From positions 93,656,177 through 93,720,176 of the forward strand of contig CM019827.1 of the NCBI GenBank assembly GCA_009763385.1: 64,000 nucleotides of DNA. Reading direction: 5' to 3'. The notes beneath the pieces are model-generated. The model did no database searches, had not been told where the DNA came from, and was given only the letters and a program-made list of their open reading frames with translations. The DNA comes from Coix lacryma-jobi var. lacryma-jobi. Lineage: Eukaryota; Streptophyta; Magnoliopsida; Poales; Poaceae. Shown here piece by piece: positions 1 through 11,281 of this stretch. Both the position numbers and the translations under genes were made by a program. How positions within the stretch are numbered: position 1 is the stretch's first letter; the number at the start of each line of letters is the position of its first letter.

Positions 1-50
1 CTGCAATGCTATCTTATTAGAAGTTACTATATATCCACTTAATTTAGTTT

Positions 51-184
51 TACCATAGTATTGTTCGATGTGATCCTAGCATGCCTGTGAATGCTTTGGT
101 TCCCTAGAGCTGTTCACATCTTACCATAGTATTGTTCGATGCGATCCTAGCATGCCTGTGAATGCTTTGTTCCCTAGAGCTGTT
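51..184. repeat. Tandem duplication (about 64 bp unit) in an intron
   Basis: Two nearly identical copies, about 51-114 and 122-184, start at the motif ACCATAGTATTGTTCGATG and end at CCCTAGAGCTGTT. They differ by one C/T change and one missing G. They lie upstream of the first recognisable exon of the gene ending at 759, so they are probably intronic. No function is apparent. Confidence 0.85.
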
Positions 185-295
185 GATATCTTTACATATT
201 CTTAAAGGTCTTTTCCATGTCAATCACATGGACGGGTTGTTCCTCAACCATCGTTATGTTATTAGCTGTGATTATACATGCCGTATTATTGCCAG

Positions 296-759
296 GATGC
301 TGCTTCCCTTGCAATAGCAATCATGAACAAGAGACTGCGGAGTCGAATATTTTTGGGCTGTGACAACAAGCCGCTTTCCAGGTAACTGCTGACCTTGTTC
401 TGATCGGTTTTGTTTTGTACGGTCAGTTTTGCCGTGAAGTGTTACTCTTTTGGTTTGCCTAATTGAAATGGAAAAAAAACTTTGCAGGCAAGAGATAATG
501 GATGCTGTTAACAAAAGTGGGAAATTTGACACGAAGTTTGAAGGCTTTACTGGTTAGTCTTGTACTACCTGCTATGGTTTTGTCATGTTCTTTAGTGCAC
601 AGGCATTATTAGCATAGCTTAATTAATCTGAAATGTGTTTTAACTGCAGGTACCGACGGTCCATTGGGGAAGAGAATGGAGAATTCGAAGACTCGGGCTG
701 AGATCGGGTGGGAACCAAAGTATCCAAGCTTCACCGAATTTCTCGGCATCAGCAGTTAA
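296..759 (+). CDS. 3' end of a plant NAD(P)-binding Rossmann-fold (epimerase/dehydratase-like) protein; three exons
   Basis: Three exons join in frame: 296-381, 488-552 and 650-759, with stop TAA at 757-759. The first intron has donor CAG|GTAACT and acceptor TTTGCAG|G; the second has donor CTG|GTTAGT and acceptor CTGCAG|G. The joined tail contains IFLGCDNKPLS, then GTDGPLGKRMENSKTR and the end IGWEPKYPSFTEFLGISS. From memory this resembles the C-terminal end of plastid YeeZ-like NAD(P)-binding proteins of the extended SDR superfamily, where the motif follows the substrate-binding part. The Rossmann glycine motif and catalytic residues would be in upstream exons outside the window. The gene looks intact here and is the only cellular gene recognised. 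Family assignment is moderately sure; substrate is unknown. Confidence 0.72.
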
Positions 760-1280
760 CATCCTTGCATACTGTTCAGTTACTCTGACTCAGCTGAGTA
801 GCAGCGGCGATTAGATTAGATTGTACCGTCGTTTGAAATTTTGATAAGTTCTGAACTGGTGAGGGTGTACATCTCAGTCTACTCCGGGCCTGTCCTCAGT
901 ATTTTGATTCTCACACTATTTGAGTTGTGAACCAGACATATTTGTCGATCATGAACATAAAGAGAGTTTTGGGGTGTGTGGGGGTGTTTTGGTGTGCTGA
1001 GATTAGGGGTTTTCCCCTTCTCTTTTGTATCTTTTCTTTTTCTTATGAAATGGCATGCAGCTCAGTTCGAGAAAAAAAAAACATACATGGTGTACTATGC
1101 GGCTCTGTTGACTACCGTGGTCGTATAACTGCAGTCTAGTTTATGGTCCTGCGACCAACAAGTTGATTTGTCGACCGCAAGTTCTTTTCAATGAAAGGAA
1201 GCTTGGGGTCGCTGAATGGTTCCACGGAGAATTGATAGTCAACTACAGAACAAACGAACAATCAACCAATTGTAGAGTAA
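760..1280. other. 3' UTR and short intergenic stretch
   Basis: This follows the stop codon of the Rossmann-fold gene. The T-rich, non-coding first 300 bases probably contain the 3' UTR; an A-rich run lies at 1071-1081. No convincing open reading frame or RNA gene was seen. The last bases (1278-1280, TAA) are the target duplication of the MITE that follows. Confidence 0.6.
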
Positions 1281-1520
1281 GGCCTTTGTTTAGATTTCTT
1301 CCAACTTCCAACTTTTTTCACTCTCCATCGCATCAATGTTCGGACGCATGCATGGAGCATTAAATGTTAGTAAAATAAATAACTAATTACACAGATTAGT
1401 TGTAAATCACGAGACAAATCTTTTGAACCTAGTTAGCACATGATTGAACAATATTTATCAAATATAAACGAAAGTACTACAGTAGCAAAGTTAGAAAAAT
1501 TTGAGCATCTAAACAAGGTC
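1281..1520. mobile_element. Tourist-like (PIF/Harbinger) MITE
   Basis: The 240 bp element begins GGCCTTTGTTTAG and ends CTAAACAAGGTC, which are inverted copies of each other. It is flanked on both sides by TAA (1278-1280 and 1521-1523), the target duplication expected for PIF/Harbinger elements. The interior, with a GCATGCATGGAGCATTAAAT stretch and CGAGACAAATCTTTTGA, matches a very common grass MITE family as I remember it. It has no coding capacity and would depend on a transposase elsewhere. It sits about 520 bp downstream of the gene's stop codon. Confidence 0.88.
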
Positions 1521-1578
1521 TAAGTGCAGACTTTGGTTGTCCTCGTTGGCACCATGCTTCTTTGCTCTATTTAGTTGA

Positions 1579-4500
1579 CTAGGTAGCATGCTCGTGCGTT
1601 GCTACGGAACAACAAAACTTTTATATTGAAAACACACAGATCGCACAATAAGATAACAATACTGTGAAATTAAATCCTGATGTTAATACAATATTTAATC
1701 TGAAAAACAAAGTTCGTGAAACTAATAGCTTCAGCTGAACAGCCCCTAGTCGCTGAGCAATGGGAAACAAAGAAAAAATAGCTTCAAGTATTGTCTTCCA
1801 ATTAGAAAGGTATCTCATAGTCACAAAAGGCAATTTCAACTATATTGGCGATGATGATTAAAAAAAAGACATCAGTCAGGTTATCAGTAGAAAGCCCCCA
1901 CTGCCGCTCATGTGCGCCTGACGGATGCTGCTCCTCCCCCATCGGCGACTTCCACCCGCTCGACAGGATGCTGCTCCTCCCCCATCGCCTCACTATGGGG
2001 AACTCATTGTCGCTAGCCTGCTCTCTCGATTCGGGTCTCTAGGTCTTAAGAGCATTCGCGCTGCTGCAGTATCAGGATCGACGATCACCTTGTTGCAGCC
2101 CTGACTCCCGATGTCTTGGCAATGAGAAGCAGCTGAATGGGCCAATTCACAGTGGTTAGGATAGGCGGGCAAAAACACAAATAACAAGCTTAAGAATAGA
2201 AAATTGAATTTATGGACATGAACTGAATAAATCACCAAAAACGCCTATGTAGTTATGGTCCACAAATAGACAAAAATTCTAACTACACACTATCAATCAT
2301 CAATTAGCATGATAAATTCTTAGGTGACATCAATTTAACCATAACCCCAACATAAAATTAGATTAATTTATTGGGCTATTATAACAGAACACAACATAAC
2401 TTTGCTTAAAAAGGACCAAATCAATAATTTAGAAAGCTCCAATATGAAGATAATCTCAAGACCGTACATACAAGATATATGAAGATTGAATTTTCATTAG
2501 TCCTTATGGAGTGATGTGAAAGAAAGAAAGGAAGCATGCTCATGCTGCCCGATGAGGTCTCGACCATGCGTGACGAACGTGAAAACAAACATTGCATTTG
2601 CTACACAAACATTGCTTGTTCCTACTAAGAAAAAAGGAAAAATGAATCATTGTCACTAACCATTACTAAATTGATTTTGCCCTGATCATTTCTATCCCAT
2701 TTTTGCTTTTGTTTGAACCACTAAATTTGTCCAGATCTCTTATTTCCCACTTTTTAAGAGCTACTTATAAGTGCGAGACCTCCATTTAATGAAGTAGATC
2801 GAGCAACTCACTTTGCTGCAAAAAGTGAAAAATACATATGGACTTATCTATGTAAGAAATGAAATTCTCATCTTAAATAAATGAAGAGTCGAAATCTTTG
2901 GGGGTCCTATCAACGATCTGTCCGAATGTGCACCGAAACAATCGAAGCAAAAAAAAGATTTACCTATATCAGAGCAGAGAGTCTGGCCGGCGAGGGGAGC
3001 CGGTGCTTATTCATCGAGCAGCGTGCAAGCACAGATCCAGATCGTTGTCACCGTCGAGCACGACGACGGTGGAGCACAATGTGGCACTCCTCGCTGAGGC
3101 CAAGCAGCAGCGCACGCACCGAGCGGGACTGCGAGGGTGATGGACATAGCGGAGGCCAGCCAAGTGCGGCGACTGGATCTGCGAGGACATCGACACATCT
3201 GTCTGCACCTCCATGGAGCCGTCCTATCCACGGAACTTCCTTCACACAGCACACAACACACAGAAAGGAAAAATCAGAGACCACACACGAACATGCACCT
3301 CTCCCATGGTGAGCGGAGTTGGGGCCTGCTCAGGTCGCTCCAATGGCTCCCCGTCCTTTCCCCGCACCACGACCTCGATGATCAGCACCCGCTCTTCGCC
3401 GACTATATGTGGATCGTAATGGATGCTCTATTATTGTTCCATTTAGTTACCAACAGGGGTAAAAATAAGAAAGTGTATGGTAAATTTTAATGAGACACAC
3501 TCTGCTTATCTCAACACGTTAAATACACAATACAACTTATGTGTCATAAGTACCGTCTATTGTCGTTGCACTCATAGCACACAATAAATGATGCATAACT
3601 TTTGTATAGCATAGATTGATCATTAATCACATCATCTATCATGACATCCTCATTGATGGGCCTGTGCTAACGCTACGGTGATATCAGGCAATACAAATCT
3701 AACTTAAAGGTGCTATAATACTTCGCTAATCAAACATGGAATGAGATTGACTTATGATTCAAAAAATGATACAAAGACAAAAAAAAAGGTGAAACCAAGC
3801 CTCATATATATTGCAAGGGTGGCATTCATATTTCTCATGTCAACCACAAGGCAACCAGCATTCAAGATGGTTAGCAAATAGCAACTTGCTAAATACTCCT
3901 AGCTTACTGCAATATGATTTTTTTAAAACCCTGAAATATGAAATTCAGTTACGAAAACACCCTAATAAGGAGTAGCTCCTAAGTCAAAAGGAAAGAAACA
4001 AGTTTCCATCGCCAAAATACACCAAAATAAGGTCCACTAAATAACTGACATGGCAACAAAGTTCTTCAATTTAAACTTAAAGAACCAACCAAGTTGGAAA
4101 GATTTTTATAGTTTGTTATTTGTCCTGATGTAAGCTTTAAGTACTGACATATGGCAGATCGAGTTGTTTGCCTGTTTGCTGTTTCCATACCCATGGCAAG
4201 AGCAAGATATCAACTGAATCATCACCACATAAAGGATCAAACATGAAAGGGCATCGGTTGTTCGATGCATCCAACTATAATAGCCTAGTCCAGTAGCAGG
4301 TGTTGGCTGCACACCGTGGCAGCAAGCCAATGGCCAGAAGTAGGCAGCAGCACAACAAGCCGCACATGCATGCAAGCAATATAGCACAGACTGATTTCCT
4401 GCTGGTTACATCGGCTTTTTTTTTTTTTTGAGCTAATAATCTCCAAAACAAATGAAACAAAAAAATCGATGAAATCCACCAAAATTTAGGGATACGAAGG

Positions 4501-6313
4501 AACTCGGGATCGATTGGACTGTGATATTACCTCGAGGGTGTCTGATCTGGTTCCCACGCTGCCCTCCCTGGATGTGCAGGATCTATCCCATCCTACTCTC
4601 ACCTGTAAACATCACAACAATCAATATACAAAGGGGAATCAAGGGCTAATGATCTCCAAAACGAATTAACCAAACATCCCCGACGAAATGCACCGAAATT
4701 TAGGGATCCGAAGAAACACGGGATCAATTCGACTGCAGTATTACCATGAGGGGGGAAAAGTGATTGGACAGCAACACCGTGTGACGACCCAACGTGATTC
4801 GACTGCGACAATACATCGAGGGGAAAAGCCATGCGATAGCGACACCGTGTGACGACCCGACATCAACGTGGGAGGCCGCCAACGCAGCAGGGTTGCACGA
4901 CAGCCATGGATAGAGCGAGATGAGCTGTCGTGTGGAGGTCCGGTGAGGAGGTGACCATGGGAGGCAAGGTGTGTGGTGTCCACAGGAGTTGCGTGACCCT
5001 TGCGCGGAGTCAAGGAGGCGATCACGCAAGGGAAGAAGCATCACGGCGGCAGAATAGAAGGAGGCGGGCACTGATTGCATGCACGCGAATATTGAGGAGT
5101 AATTGGTGACTGATTTACTTTCGCCGAGTAGCATTCCATCAACCAGCACTCGACTGGGTCTGCGATAAGTGGTATTTTTTGGGGAAACAATGGGAAGCAT
5201 GTGGACGGACGTCTAGGTTGTGGGATCACAAGAGGCAGGACGACAGACCACTCCCTAGTACTTTTAGCAATTTGGTATACACTGCGAGGTCGTGGAAACC
5301 ACCATACTTCCACTGCATTGTTGGATAAAAAATCAGCATACATCAAAAAAAAGATATATGAACGCAATTCACAGAAACTATTTCAGGATAGAAAAGAATT
5401 TAGGGATTCATAATAAGATTGATGGGGAACACATCCGAAGGAAGAGGAGATAATACCTCAGAATCACAACATCAAGGCCACTGGATGGGATATCTGCGTT
5501 GACCAGAGGGAGATGTCAAATCACCTTCAGATCATAGCCTCAACTTGCCCAATCTCTGTGGCACCTTCAATGGGGAAAATAACTGCATTTTGAGAGCGCC
5601 AGGGTGAGGTTAGTATCGAGGGTGATGCCTCAATCTCTAGATCGATCTGGTTGCAAGATTGCTCATTCTCACTGCTACCTGATCTAACGGAGCTCACCAT
5701 AGGGCTGATTCGAGGAAGATGGTAGTGTCACACAACGTGGGCACATCCGTGGAAACCAGATCTGGAGATTGAGGGTACATATGTGAAATTTCTTGTCTGG
5801 TTTCCATCCTACAACGTGGGAACTGTCACCGGTGGAGAGGACACCATCGCCGCCTCTCCATCTTGGATGCACAGGCACAGTGGACACAGCTAGGCACGGG
5901 CCACCGAGCGCCAGCACCGTGATGTCGACCATGGACGAGGAGAGCTGCAAGCACGCGGTGAGGCGGGACACCGCCGGGGTGAAGCGCGCCGAGGCAGCAG
6001 TGTCCAGGAGGCGAAAGTGGAGGGCGAGGACGTGGAGGAGCGGGGGCGGGTCGGGAAGGCACTCGACGGGGCGGGCGCATCACAGCGGCAGGGTCGTGCG
6101 GTGGCGTCGACGGCGGTATGAGGGCAGGGGCGTGGGGAAGATTTTTTTCATTTTGTTTTTTTTCGTAGGAAGCAGGGATCGAACCCTGCCCTGGGACGTG
6201 GACGCAGTGTGGGTCGGGTGGCGAAAGATCGCACGGGCGGACGGACGATGAAGCAAAAATTTTCCGCACAAAAAAATTGTCCACGTTTTACTCTTTTTAT
6301 TAGTTGTGAGAGA
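1579..6313 (-). mobile_element. Probable non-autonomous Helitron, about 4.7 kb
   Basis: Read on the minus strand, the 3' end at 1579-1605 shows a hairpin, stem GTAGCA/TGCTAC with an 11-base loop, directly followed by CTAG and a host T. The end contains GTAGCAACGCACGAG, typical of grass Helitron termini. The opposite end, about 6301-6313, reads TCTCTCACAACTAATAAAAA on the minus strand and is followed by CGTCCGTCCGCCC, which resembles a Helitron 5' terminus (TC...). No RepHel helicase was found, so it would be non-autonomous. GC-rich blocks near 2900-3400 and 5800-6100 could be captured exon fragments, but I recognise no gene in them. The exact 5' boundary is uncertain because the expected host A is not seen. 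Confidence 0.55.
4437..4860. repeat. Diverged direct repeats inside the Helitron
   Basis: A block of about 100 bp at 4437-4535 recurs at about 4649-4757, sharing ATCTCCAAAAC, AAATTTAGGGAT and GGGATC.ATT.GACTG. A shorter motif, GCGACACCGTGTGACGACCC-like, occurs at 4768-4787 and 4841-4860. These are remnants of an internal tandem duplication with no coding content. Confidence 0.7.
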
Positions 6314-6374
6314 CTAGCGCAGTTAGCCAGCCACATCTCTTGCCATACCCTACCGACTTTGTGCCAAAGATTTG

Positions 6375-6946
6375 TGTTGGGGGAACAATCCCCGGCAACG
6401 ACCCTCGCTCTTTGCCAAGGGAGAGACCCCCGAAGTCACCTATGTACTCACTCTGTTAAAACCCTTGTCACATCTTGGTTGCCCGGTCGCTTTCACCTAC
6501 TTGGTTGCAGGACGAGAAGGCCGGAGCTCAGAAGATTGAAGGGGGCGCGACGGTGGGAAACAAAGTTTGGCGCCCCTCGAGCGAGGGTGGGCGTAGACGC
6601 GGCAAGGCTCCAAGGCTCTGTGAGGGTGCGGTGCGTGCCCGACAGCGGCGGGGCCAGAGTAGAGAAGAGTTAGAGTTTTTCTCACTTGTATTAATACGGT
6701 TCTGCCCTTGCTTCCGAGCTTTTTTGACAGCTGACTTTGTACCCTAATATAAATTATCTGGTGACCCTGGTATCCCCTATAAATACCTGAAGGTGAACAA
6801 TGTAAATGCATGATTTTTTGGGTTGAATGAAAGAGCTCATAAGGCTTAACTTCAAACTCTTATTCCTTCGCTTGCCTGATCGACTGTTGAAACCCTCGCC
6901 CCGCTCCTGTGCACACGCGGGAGTGGGGGCAGACGTGATACCAATA
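6375..6946 (+). repeat. 5' LTR of element A
   Basis: It begins TGTTGGGGGAAC and ends near CCAATA; the related LTR of element B ends CCAACA, so the last bases of A have drifted. Length is about 572 bp. A TATA box lies at 6778-6785. Shared features with the LTR at 53441-54076 include TGTTGGGGGAA at the start, CCCTATAAATACC, and an end part rich in CACACG/GGGGG. Upstream bases 6370-6374 (ATTTG) should be the target duplication, which cannot be checked because the other end is off window. Confidence 0.82.
6778..6785 (+). promoter_or_regulatory. TATA box of LTR A
   Basis: TATAAATA in the context CCCCTATAAATACC, 404 bp into the LTR. The LTR of element B has the same motif on the other strand at 53591-53598. 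Confidence 0.75.
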
Positions 6947-6949
6947 GTG

Positions 6950-6967
6950 TGGCGCCATCCGTGGGGA
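6950..6967 (+). other. Primer-binding site of element A
   Basis: TGGCGCCATCCGTGGGGA lies three bases after the LTR. This TGGCGCC... form, rather than the methionine-tRNA form TGGTATCAGAGC, is typical of Tat-lineage gypsy elements. The primer tRNA was not determined. Confidence 0.75.
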
Positions 6968-7001
6968 CCGAAAGAACCATCTTTTGTACTCACAGCTGCC
7001 A

Positions 7002-9569
7002 ATGGCGGGAACAAGGAGAATGAACTCAGGCAGGGACCAACGCCAGACTAGCGAGGTCACAGCGGCGGCCCGGGACGCCGGGCAGGCTGTCGACCCTCGA
7101 AGGCCAGAAGGAGCCGACCCAGAGGTGGAACCCCGGGACCCACACCCTCAGCCAGCGCCGCAGCAGGACCCACATACCTCGGGAGTGCACGAGGGAGAGG
7201 ACGAAGAGGAAAGAGGCCTCGAGGCCTTGGAAAGATTGCACACGGAACTACAGGAAAAGAAGAAGTGTTTGGACTAGAACGAGAGGCAAAACAGAATGAG
7301 GGTCATCAGACAGAAAGCAGATGAGGCCAAGGAGCAGCTCCGTAGAATGGAAGAATGTCTTGCGGCTGCGGAAGCAGAGGTCGAAGGTTGGGATGAGCAA
7401 GGGGCCGCGCTACCTCGCGAAGACGGCGTCGCAGGTCTCGAAGATAGCCACCCCTACCCACCTCCACCGCCACCACCACCAAACCCAAGAGGTCCTCCGC
7501 GTTTCAACCAGCTATACCCAGAAGAGAGAGAGCCCAACCTATACCCAGAAGAGAGAGAACCCAACCTTCGCAATCAGCGAAGAATTCAACAACAGCCAAT
7601 GCCCTATGACCCAAAGTCACCACTCTCGCAAATCCTCCAAACCAAATCTTGGCCACCTTCCTACAATCCACAAAATCTGCCACGATATGATGGACACTCA
7701 GACCCACGTCAGTTTGTGATGAGCTACGAGGCAGCGGCGGCAGCGGCTGGGGGAGACGAGGCTACCATGGCCAAGTCATTCGTTATCATACTTCAGGACA
7801 TTGCCCAGACGTGGTACAACAATCTGCGGCCACGGACAGTAGACTCCTAGCCCCACCTCAGAGACAAATTGTGCACCAACTTTAAGGGCATCACAGCGGC
7901 TCCGTCCAACCCCATAGAGCTCTTCAATTGCAAGCAAGGAGAGTGTGAGCCCCTACAAGACTACTGGTGAAGGTTTATTCAGATCAGGGCAAGGACACCC
8001 GACATATTTGACGAGGCCGTAATCCTCGCGGTAGTAAGTGGGCTACGCCCGGGCCCCTGTTCATCTAAGTTTGCTAGAAAACCAGCCACCACGATAGAGG
8101 AGTTGCACGAAATGATGGAAAGGTACAGTAGAGCCGACACGGACTTCAGGGCAAAATCCGAGGCTCGACGGTCCCAACCAAAACCTCAGTAGAGACCTCC
8201 GGCACAAGAAAGCAACCCTCATCGGGACATAGGCAATGTCGGGGCCATCAACAGGTCGCCTCATCCGAAGGAAGAGAGAAGAAACACCGAAATGCAAAAT
8301 AATCAACCCCCGCAAGGCGTGCCACCACGACCCGAGCAAAGAAGTCAGCAAAAGGACCCCTTGAAAATGTACTGCCATTTTTTGGACCAACAAAGGGCCC
8401 TACCACAAAGCAGTGTGAATGCTTCGCCAAAGGAAAGGAGTTCCAAGAAACAAAACTTCCAACCACCCCACCAAACCTACCACTACACCCGAGTGAACTA
8501 CGGCTTACCTTCGCAACTACCGTTCTATGCTCACCACACCCACATTAACCAGAACCCATACCACCTCACCGCACAAGCCAACAACCAAGCCAACTACCAG
8601 CGCCAAAATGCCATGCCATACACAGTCTCATACCCAACCACCCCACCAGCCCAAGAACACCAACCAACAAATAATGTGCTACCCCCGCCACCGCCAATCC
8701 CAGTGCTGCCAGCTCCACAGCCAGTTAAAGCCGAAACCCAAACACCCCAGACAACCATCAACAACCCAACCGCAACCTATGGAGTAATTCTGGCCATAAC
8801 GGGAGGATCCAACGAAGATCACGGTAACAAGAGGCAGAGAAAGGAGCATGCCCGAAGGGTCCATCATGTAGCTATCAAGGGCCCACACAGATTCAGCCGG
8901 TGGTCCCATGTTCCCATCACCTTCAAAGTTAGTGACATGAAGCTAAGAGACTACCCCCACACAGATGCCATGGATATTGAGACAAACCTGGGAGGATGGA
9001 CAATAGCCAAAATACTGGTCGACACTGGAAGCTCAGCTGATATCCTATTTGCATCAACCTTCGACAACATGAAGCTGGATAGAAACCTTCTTCAACCCGC
9101 AGGCAACCCTCTGTATGGGTTTGGGGGACAGCAAGTTAGAGCAATAGGAAAAATCTCGCTGCCAGTAACCTTCGGGGATCAAAACAACTGCAGGACCGAG
9201 CACATAACCTTTGATGTAGTAGACACGTACTACACCTATAACGCAATTTTTGGTTGCGGCGTCACCAACGCGTTCAACGCAGTAATTCACCCCGCGTACT
9301 TATGCATGAAACTACCAGCACCAAAAGGAGTAGTAGTAGTCTATGAAGATCAGGATGTGGTAAGAGCTACCGAGGGTATCGTGGCCCCAGGGCAAAGAAA
9401 TGTGCATAACCTGACACAGCCAGATATGACAGACCTGTGCAAGGAAGAAACAACACGAATCGATAAAGAGAAGAGAGCCAGCCCACAAGATCAAACAAAA
9501 ACGGTTCAACTCTTTGAGGGAAACAACGAAAAAAGGGTGATCGTCTCGGCACAACTCGACCCCAAATAG
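7002..9569 (+). pseudogene. Element A gag-protease, one frame with four stops
   Basis: A single reading frame from ATG 7002 runs to the stop at 9567-9569, broken by TAG 7275, TAG 7848, TGA 7968 and TAG 8190. The gag core is visible around 7690-8190 (FVMSYEAAAAAAGGDEATMAKSF-like helix region, then QTWYNNL). A degraded zinc-knuckle region lies around 8370-8460 in shifted frames. The aspartic protease follows at about 9010-9360 with the active site DTGSSADILF and a flap-like LYGFGG segment. Gag would form the particle and the protease would cut Gag-Pol in the cytoplasm. The stops fit C-to-T or G-to-A changes, the usual decay of methylated repeats. Tat elements often read gag-pro-pol as one protein, but here pol is in another frame because of further lesions. 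Confidence 0.85.
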
Positions 9570-11281
9570 AAAGCAGCCTCGTCAAGTTTCTCAGAGAAAA
9601 CTGTGATGCCTTCGCTTGGTCCGCAGAGGATCTTAGAGGAGTGGACAGAACCCTTATAGAACACAGCCTCAACACCAAAGAAGATCACCGCCCAGTCAAG
9701 CAAAAACTTCACAAAATGTTCGAGGAAAGGAAACAAGCAGCAAAAGCGAAGGTAAAATGACTCCTAGACGCGGGTGTCATCTGCCTTGTAAAGTATCCAA
9801 CGTGGTTGTCAAACGTGGTCCTTGTCCAGAAAAAGAACATGAAGTGGAGAATGTGTGTCGACTTCACTTGCATGAACAAAGCCTGCCCAAATGATAACTT
9901 CCCACTGCCAAACATAAGCACCCTCGTCGACCGAGCAGCGGGATGCCAAATGCTCTCTCTTCTCGACTGTTTCTCGGGGTATCACCAGATATGGATGAAT
10001 GAACAGGACGAGGAGAAAATAAGTTTCATCACCCCTACAGGCACCTATTGCTTTCGAAGGATGCCAGAGGGTTTACGAAATGCGGGGTCAACCTTCACCG
10101 CATGACCGCCGAAGTGTTCAGAGATGATGATGTTGTGTCCGCCTATGTCGATGACCTAGTAGTCCAAAGTCAGCAAAAAGAAAACCATATATCTGACCTC
10201 TCTAGGACGTTCGCCAACCTCCACTCAGCAGGTCTCAAACTAAACCTGGAAAAATGCATTGTCGGTGTAAGCGAGGGTAAACTTTTGGGCTTCCTGGTTT
10301 CAGCAAGAGGAATCAAAGCCAACCCAGAAAAATTGATGCCATCCTGAACATGGAACCTCCGTCGAACAAAAAATCTGCCTAGCGACTTGTGGGACGCCTC
10401 GCGGCCCTAAGCAGATTCATTTTCAGGTCAGCACAACTTCATTAAACTGGGGGGCATGTCAGCAGAGAGCTTTCGATGATCTAAAAAAATACCTGACAAA
10501 TATGACTATCCTCACCTGCCCTCGCCCAGGGGAGAAATTGTTATACGTCGCGGCCTTGCCACATGCGGTCTATGCAGCATTGATCAAGGAGCAGCCCGAT
10601 GGCAACAAAATGAAGCAAGCCCCTGTATATTTTGTGTCAGAAACTCTCGAAGGTCCCAAGCATCATTACTCAGAACTAGAGAAGATTGCTTATGTTGTCG
10701 TAATGGCGTCAAGGAAATTGAAACATTACTTCCAGTCCCATGAAATACAAGTACCTTCCAGCTACCCCCTCGAAAATATCTTCAAGAATTCTGAGGCTGT
10801 CGGAAGAATAGCTAAATGGGCAGTGGAACTTAATAGTTATGCCATAAGCTATGTGGACAGAGCAATGATCAAATCACAAGGACTGGCAAACTTCATGGCA
10901 GAATGGACTCCAGACCTTCGCAAAGAAGGAACAATCGAGGAGCCTTTTTGGACCGTAAAAGTGGACGACGCATGGGGTGCAGCTGGAGTGGGAATCTCAA
11001 CAATCTTAGCTTTGCTAGGTGCGAATCTAAGATATGCCACACGACTAGATTTCAAATGTACCAACAACTCGGCAGAGTACGAGGCGGTAATTCTAGCTGT
11101 AACCAAGCTTTCGAGCCCTGTCAGTGCGAAGGGCAATTATCAAAATAGACTCCCAAGTCATTGCAGGGCACATAGAAAAAAATTACAAGGCAAAAGATTT
11201 AGAATTGCAAAAGTACCTGCATCTGGTCCAAAGGTTGGAAACATTCTTTCTTGGCATAACAACCAAAGCAATCTCAAGGAC
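9570..11281 (+). pseudogene. Element A reverse transcriptase, RNase H and start of second RNase H
   Basis: Reverse transcriptase starts near 9570 and spans frames at 9806-10105 and 10048-10347. The catalytic YVDD box is at 10143-10154, preceded by CVDFTCMNKACP and the SGYHQI motif. A one-base loss near 10098 splits the domain, and more stops occur at 9758, 10345 and around 10380-10500, where some sequence also appears to be lost. RNase H follows at 10502-10850 (HHYSELEKIAYVVVMASRKLKHYF). A second RNase H-like domain starts near 10950 with a WTVKVDDAWGAAG segment, compared with WTVYVDGAWGAAG in element B, so one catalytic-region glycine is changed. Element C interrupts this domain at 11281. 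The extra RNase H places A in the Tat lineage. Confidence 0.85.

Noticed and set aside
181..240. Possible further exon of the Rossmann-fold gene near GGTCTTTTCCATGTCAATCACATGG
   Set aside because: Splice-like borders exist but I could not match the short peptide to the family or fix the phase.
6168..6192. GGGATCGAACCCTGCC, similar to the T-arm of a tRNA
   Set aside because: No acceptor stem, anticodon arm or D-arm can be laid out around it.
5793..6284. Open frames of 152 codons on both strands in the Helitron end
   Set aside because: GC-rich chance frames overlapping on opposite strands; no protein family recognised.
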